Of a DNA stretch of 64,000 bases, positions 52,201-62,100 are shown one piece after another. Source of the DNA: Setoptus koraiensis (lineage: Eukaryota > Arthropoda); contig CM106586.1 in NCBI GenBank assembly GCA_048013815.1, positions 11,470,001-11,534,000 on the forward strand, in the 5' to 3' direction. The notes below the pieces were generated by a model. The model did no database searches, was not told the DNA's origin, and saw only the letters and a program-made list of their open reading frames with translations. The position numbers were made by a program, and so were the translations under genes. The first letter of the stretch is position 1, and each line of letters begins with the position of its first letter.

Positions 52201-55072
52201 GATGTAGCGAGTCGGTGAACTTTGAACTGATATCCTGAGTAAAAAATCTCAGATTCGCTGGCTCGGATCTCATAGATACAACGATAGTTGAGAGAGCACT
52301 CTTGATAAGATACCAAATTTTCTTATTGCTTATTTGACGCCATCTCTTGTAAAAGTCGGCATCAACATTCGAAGGAGTTTCGCATGATGGTAGACATTTT
52401 TCCATCGTAACTAGAACAGATACAATATAGACAAAACCGCCGACTTTTCTGAACAAAGTCCTACATCTATGACTTTCCTTTAGAATGATCATGAGAGATT
52501 TAAGAATAGAAGTCTTCAAATGAACCTCTTGAGATATTAGCTTTATCATGTTTGGTGTGCTGTGCAACGATGAGCTATCACTTTGTTCAACCATATCCGT
52601 GTTTGAGTCATCTATAGTCTTGAGATCATCTAGGTTCCTGGCTAAAAGTCCAAGTAGATTCGCCAGGTGTTCGTCACCAGCCGAAGATAGTATCAATTGG
52701 CGTATTATGGCGAAAGCCATTTTCCTTAACTGTTTGACTGATGGTTTATTCAATGTTCTCTGGCTTGCGAATCTAGAATGACAACGGCTCTGATGATTGA
52801 TCGAGTGAGCGGATGGCGGTGGTGTATCATGAGAGTGACCATCATCACTACTGGAACCCTGATTTGGAGCTATCAAGTTAAAGAATTTTGGCGAGGCCAA
52901 ACAGTTAAATACATGCCTAGTTGCACCGCTCTCATTAAAGTGAGTACAGTTTTGATTATTTGGTCCAACTAATAAATGTAAACTAGTTTCAAATAATAAG
53001 TATAGTACAAGTAGTTTCTCTGGATCATCGTGCAGTTCTTGTTGTATAGTGTAGATTAAATGGTTTTCTATTGTGTTGAGTATGCCTAAGTCTCGATAAA
53101 TGTCGCTAAATCTTTGATTAAACTTGAGGCATGAGACGAACGTCCTTAGACACAGAATCAGTGTTGAGTCTGGGATTTCGCTACTAATCAAATCTTTTAT
53201 GGCCGCCAGTTCTTGACATGGAATGTAGTGAGTTTCTATTATGGCAAATTCAATAAACTTGAAGAGTTTCTGTTGGATTTTGTATGGTTTTTTGACAAGA
53301 TCATTGGTTAGAAAGTGTAAAAGTAGTTGCTCGCTCTCAAAAATAAAATAGTTGGACTTGTCATCATTGAAAAGAGATATTGTAGAATCTAAAGTAGCCT
53401 CTACCATATGATCATCATTGCATCTAGACCACGCAACTTTTAGTAAATCAATCACATCTAAATTACGTATATGATGCTTGGCAGTAGGCCGAGGTAAACG
53501 AAATTGTTCAAGCATCTCAAACTTGTCGATCGCCAGCGGCTTTGGATTGATTTTTAATTGAGATTCATCCGGTCTGAGACTGTTTATTTTAGATAGCTGT
53601 GTGAGAAGCTGTAGAATTGTTTTTCCGTGTTTCCTGCGTCTGTCTAGATCGAGGCCAGCCTCGCTTGTGGCAGAAGGTTGCTTGCTTAAAGATTGCGTGG
53701 AATAATCACAAGAGTTTCCAGTTGATGGAATGGACCTAGTCCCTATCATATCTTGATCTAAATCGAAGCTAGCCGCTCTACTTTCAGATGTGATAAGGTA
53801 ATCTACTTTCTTGATTAACTCTATTATGAGATCTGCACTTTGACTGGCTCTAAATTGATTCATCAATGATGCAACTCCTCCATGACTAGGATTATTAACA
53901 TCTATGTTATAAATAAAATCAATCAAATTTGATAACATTTCTACTAGCTCTTCAGTGGAGGCTGAAGATAATGACATTAACCTTTGCATATTATCAACAT
54001 AAACTTGAATGCAGGATTTTTGTTCCAAATATCTTAAATTTTGAACCATGGCGTGTTGGTCAGTGTATACATGTGAAGAAATAGCAAGAAGTGTTTGAGA
54101 TGCTGTGGTCCTCCATGATTGATTATATTTTGGACACTGGCTAGATGCTATGCTCATTAACAAAGAAAGATCGTCTTTTTTTACCAATTCATCTATCGCA
54201 GCTTGATTGGAACATAGTCGGACTAGAAGTTGCGTGAAATGATTTGTAAGAATGGTGCGTCGTTCTCTGGTGCTATTCTCGCATTCTAAATCCATTATGG
54301 CTGTTTGTGAAGTAATTGATTTTGATTTAGTGACGTTGGTAGTTGTCGTTGATGTGGTGATAAATACTTCTTCAGAGGCGATTGGCAAATCAAAAAATAA
54401 ATATAAACATTTCACTAGTGTCGATGGTAATGAGGCATCACAAAGAAGACTGATGATTTGCTTGTTAGAAGCTGAAATTAATACATTTAAGGTGAGTAGC
54501 AGATTCCACCCTACAGAGTTGTTTTTTTCGTTGTTGCAATCTGTTGTTGCTGTGTCTTGATTGTTATAAGGGCTTACTGGTATTTCTAAATAATGTAAAA
54601 TAGATTGAGAGGCTTCACCGGCACGCTTATTGCTAGCTCGTTGACGAATTTCCGAAACAAACAAGCGTGCAACTGTGTAGGCAAATGGCAGTAGATTAGA
54701 GACATTATCCAATTGTGCTAGATTAAGTTTTTGTTGGGCCAGTTTTGCGCTAAGACTTTCTTGTTGTTTGCCAGTGGTGGACGAAGCTGAGATCTCCTCC
54801 GAATATTGTTGTTGTTGAATAGATAATAAGTTGATGGGAGTAAAAACTTTTAAGAACAGAGGTAGAGTTCGATGTATCTTGTCAATAAATTCCGTTTGAT
54901 TGTGTGGCGTCGATGACATAGGGTTAGCCTGGTAGGTTTTAATGTCAGCCAATAGTCTGGATAGGTGTTGCAACTCAAGATTGGTTGTGGATGAATTGTT
55001 GTTGGGGGCCAATTGATTCGCTGCGGAGGCTTGTTGGGCCTGTTGGGCGGTCCAGTCCAAGAAGCGCCTCAT
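43220..55072 (-). CDS. WDFY3: ALFY/WDFY3 (blue cheese) BEACH protein without FYVE
   Basis: 3950 residues in one uninterrupted 11.85 kb exon. The N-terminus aligns with WDFY3 (SEIRQRASNKRAGEA, LPSTLVKCLYLFFDLP) and is followed by long armadillo-like and concanavalin-like regions. The PH-BEACH pair starts near residue 2965 (ERISHMFRCCRVQGLDTYEG); the BEACH domain (about 3100-3420) has SNFQYLMNLNTIAGRSYNDL, HYGTFYSSAMIVASYLVRMEPF and KELIPEFFYLPEF. WD repeats follow (about 3460-3950). The protein stops at GRISSWSVP, the exact point where WDFY3/blue cheese continue into the C-terminal FYVE finger. ALFY is a scaffold for selective autophagy of protein aggregates, linking p62 and LC3/GABARAP. A candidate LIR, SDWVQL, lies at about residue 3764 between WD repeats. 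Confidence 0.96.
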   Translation of the reverse strand: MRRFLDWTAQQAQQASAANQLAPNNNSSTTNLELQHLSRLLADIKTYQANPMSSTPHNQTEFIDKIHRTLPLFLKVFTPINLLSIQQQQYSEEISASSTTGKQQESLSAKLAQQKLNLAQLDNVSNLLPFAYTVARLFVSEIRQRASNKRAGEASQSILHYLEIPVSPYNNQDTATTDCNNEKNNSVGWNLLLTLNVLISASNKQIISLLCDASLPSTLVKCLYLFFDLPIASEEVFITTSTTTTNVTKSKSITSQTAIMDLECENSTRERRTILTNHFTQLLVRLCSNQAAIDELVKKDDLSLLMSIASSQCPKYNQSWRTTASQTLLAISSHVYTDQHAMVQNLRYLEQKSCIQVYVDNMQRLMSLSSASTEELVEMLSNLIDFIYNIDVNNPSHGGVASLMNQFRASQSADLIIELIKKVDYLITSESRAASFDLDQDMIGTRSIPSTGNSCDYSTQSLSKQPSATSEAGLDLDRRRKHGKTILQLLTQLSKINSLRPDESQLKINPKPLAIDKFEMLEQFRLPRPTAKHHIRNLDVIDLLKVAWSRCNDDHMVEATLDSTISLFNDDKSNYFIFESEQLLLHFLTNDLVKKPYKIQQKLFKFIEFAIIETHYIPCQELAAIKDLISSEIPDSTLILCLRTFVSCLKFNQRFSDIYRDLGILNTIENHLIYTIQQELHDDPEKLLVLYLLFETSLHLLVGPNNQNCTHFNESGATRHVFNCLASPKFFNLIAPNQGSSSDDGHSHDTPPPSAHSINHQSRCHSRFASQRTLNKPSVKQLRKMAFAIIRQLILSSAGDEHLANLLGLLARNLDDLKTIDDSNTDMVEQSDSSSLHSTPNMIKLISQEVHLKTSILKSLMIILKESHRCRTLFRKVGGFVYIVSVLVTMEKCLPSCETPSNVDADFYKRWRQISNKKIWYLIKSALSTIVVSMRSEPANLRFFTQDISSKFTDSLHLLGCFLSRRTLSKSSTFSLKNVATVESIQNYKNIFLMSTKDPYSLGSNADLKPAEACCRLFRYLYDMALDKEDGPVELDQLTLSRSTMKDSNNEAEDPLENCVRESQNSHSAPKIRAHAKRPPSLDLKSQHQKPAIIVFPCIIMTIMDLIPSCPDEELTYFMTEVVRSLLKHERNQQLLCEIGFISELLQENWRIALIDQDHYLHEPCQFMLERLSTQLITPKELKSFLRLTEPLQCKNLDDIEFQKYSRHDHEQKSLSKLTSQDSKRLTITENGELPGSREKISTSRLTTLVAMIASKKNNEFNTQPPFIEIDMRLDGFSTLFMPSIAPVNAKGLPVSSSTFLNNILDVHTQEKNGILGGIGSTERTFPPTSGLTFSTWIYIDQFPPRSNDPMHNIRLLTLYRGSASTGKEFSCFKVQISASDRALLVSTQEILLYDDEQRSSAIYDPDCNLRVWSPHLLVENRWHHVVVTLNRSLLKQSTIFVYIDGQLAHSQRINYISNYVGSLTSSTPTPGSGGASSASAAFVNGFIGSLPQLRLQLRSAWRQGAFHLIEEPSSSTFVSVVYNLGPAYIGNFQSSTRLNELLRQLNPGASASQNHKALFHQQSTSAVPTNTYHHPHLTRISSSAAASTSQPPSPIPSTASLVVLEERVLMSIDARSTSVLTLARMRRIYTRFDCRQVSRVMGLAVHENATPVMLLHNTSGHLNGSSRGIGAIAVGFSSIRCFVPSPTQEVLYNIGGCAILIGLVAQAETIDSFCISMKALVCALRLNSKLQTQMNNMNGYQILAVFFWKKKALINSHILHLSFSLVTDCVRQAIPKREQNIREIHQVTALRDLICDSFDLWLEIDLINPVLEFIHELVAPVTQLQPKIEQNENAPSADNLLSINGDNLRLKNLKLLREMDLLPRLLILLKEHSVVQASLDIEEHAGASDDSSTTSKSFDAKTIYLIKQIVYELLNRTPRQTDILYFGQYLASMMPADNQERPRQIINLRNILLKSLLQMMTRNNQNEINQATQEELVRILGFDWFLLFINGSYLDSDTVTIGLVNFMIILSNDNLYSKLKMGSNNGGWLKQPSSSSIDGRFNMQLLGFNVGALFGMAGKRKSIKQEVIDAPGFYLLSCCLTNHVDRPRIYIILCQAMMNHFSKLSPNVLDTIENFDKLSLDTLCDCLVGETHHKRRVSLSTMLFKCRDIVVCIVYMIRELIWRQEFFPAKEEQPESLSSSMESTSKSPTEIVITYPIDIIKFLMYFYNNHQGFQTYCKTNKDLVDAIADTLMKPDYTSLFPHPISPARTASSNGRKVTSNFQEDNEFNSINNASNPLNYEENPQETNQTKERLMTEHPAKSVILEFSRLIILDSMTDQDFLQNNQGQLIDSQMQAFERFLEALSPCKKAQGELIQMLMRQILLIIDSTARHHTMQTISTADNRANFQSLLANSILVSQIVVDKIWLNELYRNDLKQVTDILDYQLSLLEQILKFNDLLPRQIPTSAQSMQRTMNRVVLFALSRPVEHMSDKLLILELLRKIYAHRQLIIHDHIPGPNSAEFFVCLTYCLMQMIDEGKISNTSRSVWYANLAPADQPSATSSASTTDSMSHQSQLDDYPTSVLMITSIARKIWDETYKGKKSILSEALGVNLSVPAFSLETSLDLSQLRPTIHETCLRVWLNYIDQEQKVRKPKPLKSGESLSIPGTSSAANILSGRLTKVVNAANFVSRVVGATAGSVASGVGNAEKIQFKKELARVTSDGQNASNPNNSATNGTSSFKCFGLSKATIEKALQTHISIINDLIELQSSQSNQNLALHKYVCEEWLECEYEVLLREKALFGPEHGSQLNKWSLDLTEGPRRMRKKLINNTKQFYENYPYSAELYNPDNKSLKYRPPMSYDSHEYYKKTIALDKCLLDIRETTQLSPLPSNTSSTPLPSVSDDKRESDLDRPCKTPEHDSINPHMSSNNTLMDPRSSIESIQHLGISPSQRSCSMSNQSQDQEDGETSSFVDVCQEAEAESNLAQEESIDSQTVIRLLERNERISHMFRCCRVQGLDTYEGLLLFGREHFYLIDGFTLLKTREIKDIDSLPGDVHDPIIPNSTPNIRSSHTKKSCAKFALDTIVEVHKRRYLLQPIALEVFSLDGRNTLIAFPRNIRNKVYSRFMSMATQLTNNAQDSLAGQKLNVSVEGGSGLLSSLIGETSVTQRWIRGEISNFQYLMNLNTIAGRSYNDLMQYPIFPWILADYSSNSLDLANPATFRDLSRPVGAQTKERLEQFKKRYAEWDDTETPPYHYGTFYSSAMIVASYLVRMEPFTQHFLRLQGGHFDLADRMFHSIGDSWLSASKHNMADIKELIPEFFYLPEFLLNSNRFDLGIKQSGNQLDNVILPPWAKGDPREFIRLNRCALESDFVSCHLHEWIDLIFGYKQQGQPAVDAVNVFHHLFYEGNVDIYNTDIDPIKKNAVIGFINNFGQVPKQLFKKPHPVRKVHSAGLSPLPLTPILPSLAGSSSQLANKVFIYNLNQLRQNNTTYKDVRGAVGQIVQVDKNLVAVEQNKILIPPEHCRYIAWGFADRSLRLGLYDSERPIFIWEGDESHGANEILCCTIPNNRTMITAGTDSLITVWKIEKMRAFTPMLNLYGHVEPITCLASSQAYSMIVSGSRDRTAVIWDLNRFTFVRQLGGGSSQNLVHSGPISAIAINELTGDIATCASSWLYLWSINGELLAKVDSNCGLNRQVSMRRPNSAGQQQILSVAFSQYNEWNSDEVILTGSSDGAVLLWSLRYIQQKEISGKNGQRDKMSDRSSVTSSCDSNNSDEHDQVINAEYPSDWVQLSSSASTTIRVTQDNQSNTASRATSANSDNTTVSSSCQANDNNSTPQHCPDDVRSKSTNPSNNSLSPSGVPTNSQIRFSRSDTSLVESFVLLSTSPASGSALNNQASNSNTNASNRNINALANQYQDSLLPGHSWKRELHLRAKLVRKNNANVAVTALAVSKDHRLVYVGDASGRISSWSVP
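43766..43777 (-). other. Candidate LC3-interacting region in ALFY
   Basis: Encodes WVQL after Ser-Asp, a canonical W-x-x-L core with a preceding acid. It sits in the flexible insert between WD repeats, where human WDFY3 has its F-x-x-V LIR (DGFIFV). The similarity is of position and type, not of flanking sequence. Confidence 0.5.
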
Positions 55073-58000
55073 GTTGTTGACGGCTATTTGTAACTGATCA
55101 TAAATATCCGTTTATAAATAAGACAATAATTTACACAAATGTTTTTGGGCGTGTTGATGAGCCTGTGTTGAGATTGTGCGATAATTTCAATGGATATTGA
55201 ATGGTGACAATGGGTGAATAATGGATTGGGCGAGGATAAAAAAGAAAAAATTCATTGTTTGTTGTTCATTTTAGGCACACACACATGCGCTGCGTTTGCA
55301 CATTATGAATCGATGTGCTTCGATGTCGATATTTTCGATTACAAGCTTACTGATGAAGTGTGTGCTCGTCGATGATATTTTCTATTGTTTTTGTCCTTCG
55401 TTGAAACGATAATAGCAGTGGATCATCTTGATTTTACGTGAACATAACGGTTCCAACATGCTGACAAACGGCTGACGGGCTGGCTTTGTTTGTATTGTGG
55501 ATTGGTGATGATAATTATAAAATTGTACAGTAGCTAGGACTGTTGCAAGTGCATGTGCTGGTCATACAAATTGTGTGATACAATTGATCGTAACGATGGT
55601 GGCTAGATGTGAGTCTCATATGATCAATTCGAAGGAGCAAACACAATATGCTGGGCATGTGTATTCAATAGTGTTTACCGCTGCTGTGACAACCACTTGC
55701 CTGCCATTTGTGAGTGAGTGTGTGTGTGTGAGCGAGTGTGTGGAAAAGTGATACCATTTATTACTTAATAATAACGATAATGACATAAGTCAACGTCTAC
55801 ATTTCGATGCATTAGTATAATACGTGTATATGTAATAGTAATGATATAATAGTATAAATAATGATGATATATATCGACGACAGCAACGGCAAGAATAATA
55901 ATAATAATAATAATAGTAATAATAGTGATAGTAATAATAGTGCAAGTGATGCTAGTATAGGGTGTGAGGACCAAGCGGCGTATGCACAGAAACACCTGCG
56001 CAACACAGAAGCACAGATAGTGAAAAGTAGTATTGTGTGCCTGTGTTGTACTGTGGCGCTAAACACGCTCAAACTCAAGCTTACGCACGAACTGTGCGAT
56101 TTAAGCAAGCACATGTTTTTCTGGTGCACTTAGATTAGTTTACAAAAGCTCCGCGAGGGCGGCGCTGCACTCCATTCTTCGTTGGACGAATTCTGAGCAG
56201 CGCCTCTGTTGGATATTTCTTAAAACATCGGTGCACATTGGAAGCAACGCGCAGTGTTTGTGCGAGAAAATGCACTGTGGAAGGCAGCGTAGCCTTTTTA
56301 GTTCAAAATACGTCGCTTGCTCCTCACACCCAATAATAATGGTAATAACAAGTAATGCGGCGCTGAACGCGAGCGAGCGACAAATAAGAACGAATTAAAA
56401 GACACACACAGCCCTGCTGTTCTGTTCCGTTTGAGCACGCTCGTTTTGTTCCGCGCGCACACGCGTGCCGTTGAGTAGCGTTTGCATAGTGTTTGAAATC
56501 GGCACACTGTGTGTAAACATAAATTGCCTTAGGTGAGCGGCCCGTGGCGGCGGCGGCGGCGGTGCATGCACCACCAGCACAACGATGCATGCACCAGCAC
56601 GACGACGATGCGACAAAAACAAGCCATGCATCATCTCCGCACGCTTCGTTCGTTCTATCGTTCGCTGGCTAGCTCTTTTGAACGCCAGGTTCGCTGGTAA
56701 TCACTTTCGAACAAGGCGCCCCTGCGAAGACCAGCCCGGCAAGACCGCCGAACAATCGCCAATTACGTATGTTGCTTGTGTGTGTCCATTTTGTTGATTA
56801 TTATCATTATCATTATTGCTTTTTCTTGGAATTCGCGCTATTGATGCAATTGCACGAACAAGCCACCAACTGCTACAAATTGTCGACAGCCACGGCCGGC
56901 AAGTAGCGACTACCATTGGCAAGCGCTCCATTTTCAATTGTGCTGTTGCGCAATTGTTTTGTCTCGTTTATTGCTAGCCCAGTCACTCACAAGCGCCCCA
57001 AGAGTCTCGATTTGATTCTGTCTAGACCACAGGTAACAGACTTTCCGCTGCAAGGGGCCAGCTCGCCAGCGCAGCCAGTCTGAGTGCACAGTTGGTGGGC
57101 TTGCCTAATGGACGGCAGCCGATACGCCTGTCAGCGGCGACGCCGACGACGACGACGACGACGACAATCATCTCGCACCGGGCACGGGTAGCCGAATCAA
57201 TGAAAATAAGCGATAGGTGAGATGGGCAAGATTTGAAGGTTACCGTGTGTATGCTTGGCGTGCCATTATATCGGCGCTCGGCCGGTGCCGGGCGGCCAAT
57301 GTGTCGTTCCGACGTGACGTCATAAAAAATGAACGCTTCGGTTGCACGGCTCACTGCAGGCGACGGCCATCGCTGGATTGACATGAATTTGAGACACACC
57401 GGCGGCCACTAGATACTAACAAGCACGCGAAATCCTTTGTCCACTTCATCACGATGCGCCCGGCGCAACAACGGGCCGCCACATAACGGGCCGCCACAAC
57501 GACCGGCCGCTGGCCATCATCACCGGGGGCGCAGTAGATTAGGCTCGGGTCGAGCCAGCGCGTACTCGCTCGCCCAAAGAAATCGTTGTGCCAGTTGAGA
57601 GCCAGCTCTAATAACAAGTGACAAGTGCCAAAGTAACTAGTAAGCCCTCGCGCGTCATGTCAGTATCGTCAGTTGCGAAAAAAATATCACACACTTACAC
57701 ACACACAGTAAAACTGGCATTGTCTGGGGGCGATAAGCTCGCTCTTGAAATTGTCGGCCGGCAGCGGGCGAATGGATCATCTCTCTAATGGAACAACATT
57801 GAAAAATTCGAGCCTCGACTGTTTTCTTGACGGCGCCCCAGTCGCTCTGTTGGCGGCCCGCGCCGTCTGTCAGTCTCGCTGTTTGTGGGCGCCTGTCTCG
57901 CTGTTGTTCGTTGGTCCGTCTTTATGCCGCTAGTCTAGTTATGCAAATAGCAACGATGCGATAGATAGCGCTCGACCGGGGGGGGGGGGAGCAGCCATCA

Positions 58001-58835
58001 TCAGCGAAAGATTGGTCTATTATCTATCGCAGACACAGAGATAGATAGATAGAGAGCGAGTTTAAAAATAAAACGGCGTCTATCCCTCATGCCATGCGAC
58101 CCACACAGATTATGCAACAGCATCTGTTTGCGTGCTATATCCATTATCGTTTTTTCAAACACACACACACATATGTCAAGATAGTTAGATACTGCCTGAC
58201 TCAGGCAGCCCGAGTGTGCCTACACACACACAAGCTGGAGCCCGGCTGAAATCGTCTAGTCTAGTCGCGATACCAACGGCGACAACAGCGACAGCGACAA
58301 CAACAGCGACAACGGCAACGCAATAGCGACGACAGCCACGACAAAAAGAGAAAAGAAACAAGCCCTTTTATCACAACCATCTGGCAGCCGTGAATATGTT
58401 GGCTGTTGGGCACTGTAGCCTGACTATCAGTTAGTCGGCACGCGCAGGTGTATTATCTCAATCTAACAATGCCGGTGGGCTCGCTGTTATGCAATGGACG
58501 TAATCTGATCTCATTCAGTTACTGGCATCTGTTCGTTATTGAATATTGAATAAATTACCGGCAATAATTACACTCCACATAATCACTTGCGCTAATCAAT
58601 TGTTTGTGTCACACACACAATATACGGCGAGGCGCGAACTGACGGAAACTGTCGGCGAACTGTCTAAAACTGTCTGTCGACACCTCATAATTGTGCCCAA
58701 AAAGGCTGCCAAGTTCAAGTGTAATAACTCTGCAATTAGTAGCGACTCGCTAGACTCACAAGCCGGACGCGTTTTTATGCGTTGGCCGTAGCCATCACGA
58801 ACCGCATTGCACGTTCGACAACAGCTCGTTAAAAT
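55073..58835. other. 3.8 kb spacer, GC-rich with many microsatellites
   Basis: No gene is supported. Simple repeats include TG-rich DNA near 55713-55742, (AAT)n 55893-55940, (GGC)n 56547-56562, (GAC)n 57145-57165, a 12-G run 57978-57989 and GATA repeats 58039-58054. From about 56150 to 57950 the DNA is GC- and CpG-rich, like the 8.9-9.5 kb patch upstream of AP-4. It is probably the promoter/5' UTR landscape of ALFY and possibly an unrecognised non-coding transcript. Confidence 0.5.
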
Positions 58836-58917
58836 GGTTGGATGGCCGAGTGGTCTAAGGCGCTGGTTTAAGGCACCAGTCTCTTCGGGGGCGTGGGTTC
58901 GAATCCCACTTCAGCCA
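58836..58917 (+). tRNA. tRNA-Leu (anticodon AAG)
   Basis: An 82 nt tRNA without intron. The 7 bp acceptor stem pairs GGTTGGA with TTCAGCC, followed by discriminator A. The D arm carries the A box (TGGCCGAGTGG). The anticodon stem CTGGT/ACCAG closes a TTAAGGC loop with anticodon AAG. The extended variable arm (CTCTTCGGGGG region) is typical of class II tRNA-Leu, and the T arm GTGGG-TTCGAAT-CCCAC holds the B box. A polymerase III T6 terminator follows at 58923-58928. CCA is not encoded. It reads CUU and, after A34-to-inosine editing, CUC. Confidence 0.97.
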
Positions 58918-59195
58918 GATAGTTTTTTCGCAAATATCGCGCCCGCACCGAGAATTGTTGACATTGCTCGAGGAATGGGCCGAAAAAAAGATTTGGCCAG
59001 AAAATTCGAAGCACTCGCCAGGGTGTGGGCGCTACTCGGGCGGACATGCCGCCAACTGGACATTTTATGTAGTGCACGTACTGTGTACATGTTTATTTTT
59101 GACACTTTTATTCACGTTATTGACACGATCATTATTATTGCTAATATTATTATTATTATTAGCACTATTACATCATGCGTCTATCATCTCATTCA
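58918..59195. other. Gap between tRNA and MAM gene
   Basis: Contains the Pol III T-run terminator at 58923-58928 and two minus-strand AATAAA hexamers (59097-59092 and 59112-59107) for the MAM-domain gene. Nothing else is seen. Confidence 0.6.
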
Positions 59196-62100
59196 TCAGG
59201 GCGATCGCGAATCGTTGGTTTGATCGTCGGCACTTGAGTAGACCTTCGCTTGGGCCGGGCGCGTTTCGCAAGTGCCCTCGTAGAAGCTGATATCGTCCAG
59301 AGCAAAACCGCCGTCACTTGAGCTGGCCTCATAGCGTATAATAAAATTCGAGTCTGCCTTTATGCTCATCTGGCCATACAACCATTTGCGTCTGTTCACC
59401 TCTGTTATATTCCTCAATGATATGCTCCACAATAGCTGGCCCTTGGCCATTCGCCAAGCGCCCGGGTCAAGTTCGTCGCCTTGATTGTTGCTAGACAACG
59501 AGTCCAGATTAGAATTGATGACAGCACCATTTTGGTTGCTCTGGCCACTTTGGCCACTGTTGAGCGCAGCAATAGACGAGCTGGGATTGGGGCCCGACGA
59601 GGAGCCCGACGATGCGCTGCCGCTGGCGCTTTGTTGATTGTTGCCCGATATAGAACCGGCGCTAGATATACTATTGCCACTTTGTTGATTATTACGCTGA
59701 CCAATGGATGTTGCTGTTGGTGGGCCGGAGCCCGTGCTGCCGCCAGCGCCACCAGGCCCCGCAGAGCCTGCACCGTTGTCGGCGGACGACAATTGCTGTT
59801 GAGACGCCTGGCTCAAGTAGACGCTCAGTCTATTTGAATCTGACCGACCAAAGCCCGCAAACCAAAACGACAAACACATAGCCACTTGCTGACCTTCGCC
59901 CACTGACACCTCGGCGCCCTGTAAGATAAAACTTTGCGTTGCCATTGCGCCGCTGTCTAGTATGTCGACAAACGCATAACCAATTGGGGCCTTATAGGTG
60001 TGATCTTGCAGATTGACCGGCCTTAAGTCAACAGTGGCCAATTGCCAGCCCGATCTCTTCGAGGCTGTTGTTGTTGTTTGTTGTTTGGCGTTGTTATTGT
60101 TATTGTTGCCGGACGTATGCTGTTGTTGACTATTGACCGACTGAAAGAAGGGACTTTTGCTGCTATCTATCAGATAGTCGTTGTTGGCCGCCTCAAACGT
60201 TTTGTTGCTCCACGAGCACATATCAGCGTCAAAGCTACACTCGCCCGCCACAGATTTGGCCTCTTGCGGCAATATGTCACAAGCGCCGTCAAAAATGGTT
60301 ATGTCATCTATGGCTATGGCCCCGCTTGCCGCGTCGCCCCAAACGCCCTCAAAGGCAATCTGAAAGAATTTTGTGGGCGCCACCGGCTGCCCGTCTACAC
60401 TAGTTATAGACAGCATTGCTCTGGCCTGTTTCCAATTGGGCGACGTTATCGGATTTGTCAGGCGCCATATTGGTATTAATTCGCTGTTAGTGGCCAAATA
60501 CACTCTAATGGTGCCCAAATTTGGCCCAGACGGACTAACTGACTTTAAGAACATGTAATAGTAAAAGGACAAACATTGAACATTGTTGCCCAATGCCGCA
60601 TTGTTTCTCGGCTGAAACACCGGGCTCAATAGGAAGGCTCGCGTGCCGCTCTTTGGCTCCCTGTATGTGTTCTCCAGTTTTCAAATAATAACCAAATCTC
60701 TTCTTGAGCGTATGATCAAAATTGGGCCCGTGAATGGTTTGTTCGTCGCCGCTGCGCACCCAATCCAGATCGTCCAAATGAGTGTCGGGCTCGGAGTTTT
60801 TCCAATAGCACATACTCTGCTCAAATGTGCAATCGCCATAATTTTTCGACGCAACTGGTGGACTGGTGGGACAGGCGCCCGACGAAAACGATATCTCGTC
60901 GATGGCTATGTTGCCCAAATGATTTTCGCCAATAGTGCCCTCTATGATCACCTGAAACGGTTGCTTGTTGGACGACACCGACGTCTGTGCCTGATGCCAA
61001 TTGTTTCCGGCGTCGCCGGTCATCTCCCAAATGATCATATCGTTTGCGTTTTTGTTGTCGCCTGTACCGGACGCCTCCGAGTAGCGTATTTTGATGGCCA
61101 AAGTCCCGATGCCGCTGCCGAACATGTGCACGGCAAAGCGCATACACATGGCCTCGTTGATTGTGGTCGGCTGAAACAGCGGACTAATCAAAACGGCCCG
61201 GTCGCCCGGATGGCGCGGATAAGCGGAATCAGTAAACAAGTAGCTGCCCGTGAGCCCATTGTTTGTTGAGCTGATGTAATCTCGCGGCGGTCCAGTGAAT
61301 AGATTGTCTGAACCGCGACCAAAGCTCCAGTCAAAATCGTCCTCGGGCCCGTTCTCGGCGTTCGTCCAGGCGCACAAGTCGCCGTCGAAGTTGCAATGGC
61401 CCCGGCAGGCGCCCTGATTTTGTTGCGGATCGTGCTTGGCCACTGTCACCTCGTCCAGCGCTATGTAACCACGGAATTTTCTTTGTTGCAAATCTTTGGG
61501 CGCATGCATCGAGTTGGAGGCACCAAAAGAAACACTGTGCGCATTGGCCACCGAATACAGCACCTCGCCCAGGGTCCAATTGTTTTGCGCCGATTCTGAC
61601 GACGACCAGATCTGGCGCGACCTTTCGCTCTTGTGATCGTTAACATGAATAATGAGCTCTTCGGCGCTCAGCCCGTGAATAATATACTGAAACGACAGGC
61701 ACATACCGCTGGGCCCCGGCGCCGTCAGATTGGGACTGACAAACGACGTCGACGACAGGCCCCCAACAACCGATATGCTACCCGATGTTACGGGCTGATA
61801 CGGGGACGCACCTATGGGGCCGTGCGGCTGCTGCTGCTGCTGATGCAATAAACGATTAACGCCACTCTGATCCTGCTGACCACTCCTGCCATAAATGTAA
61901 TGGTACGGATTGTCTTGGCGAATGAGCGCGTCGTTGTTGTTGTTGCTGGTGCTGGCGAAACTGATCATGCTAAAATTGTTGCCCGCCTGGCCGACATACG
62001 GATTCGATGTCTCGTAAAATATGTATCCACCCGAACTGTCGTTGCGGCTACTGTCCACGAGAGGGCCGCCTTGGTACAGGGCCAGCTTGCCGCTGCCGTG

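Noticed and set aside
59414..59837. Alternative-frame ORFs across the G/S/N-rich part of MAM domain 4
   Set aside because: Overlap the well-supported MAM frame and consist of Ala/Arg-rich shadow translation.
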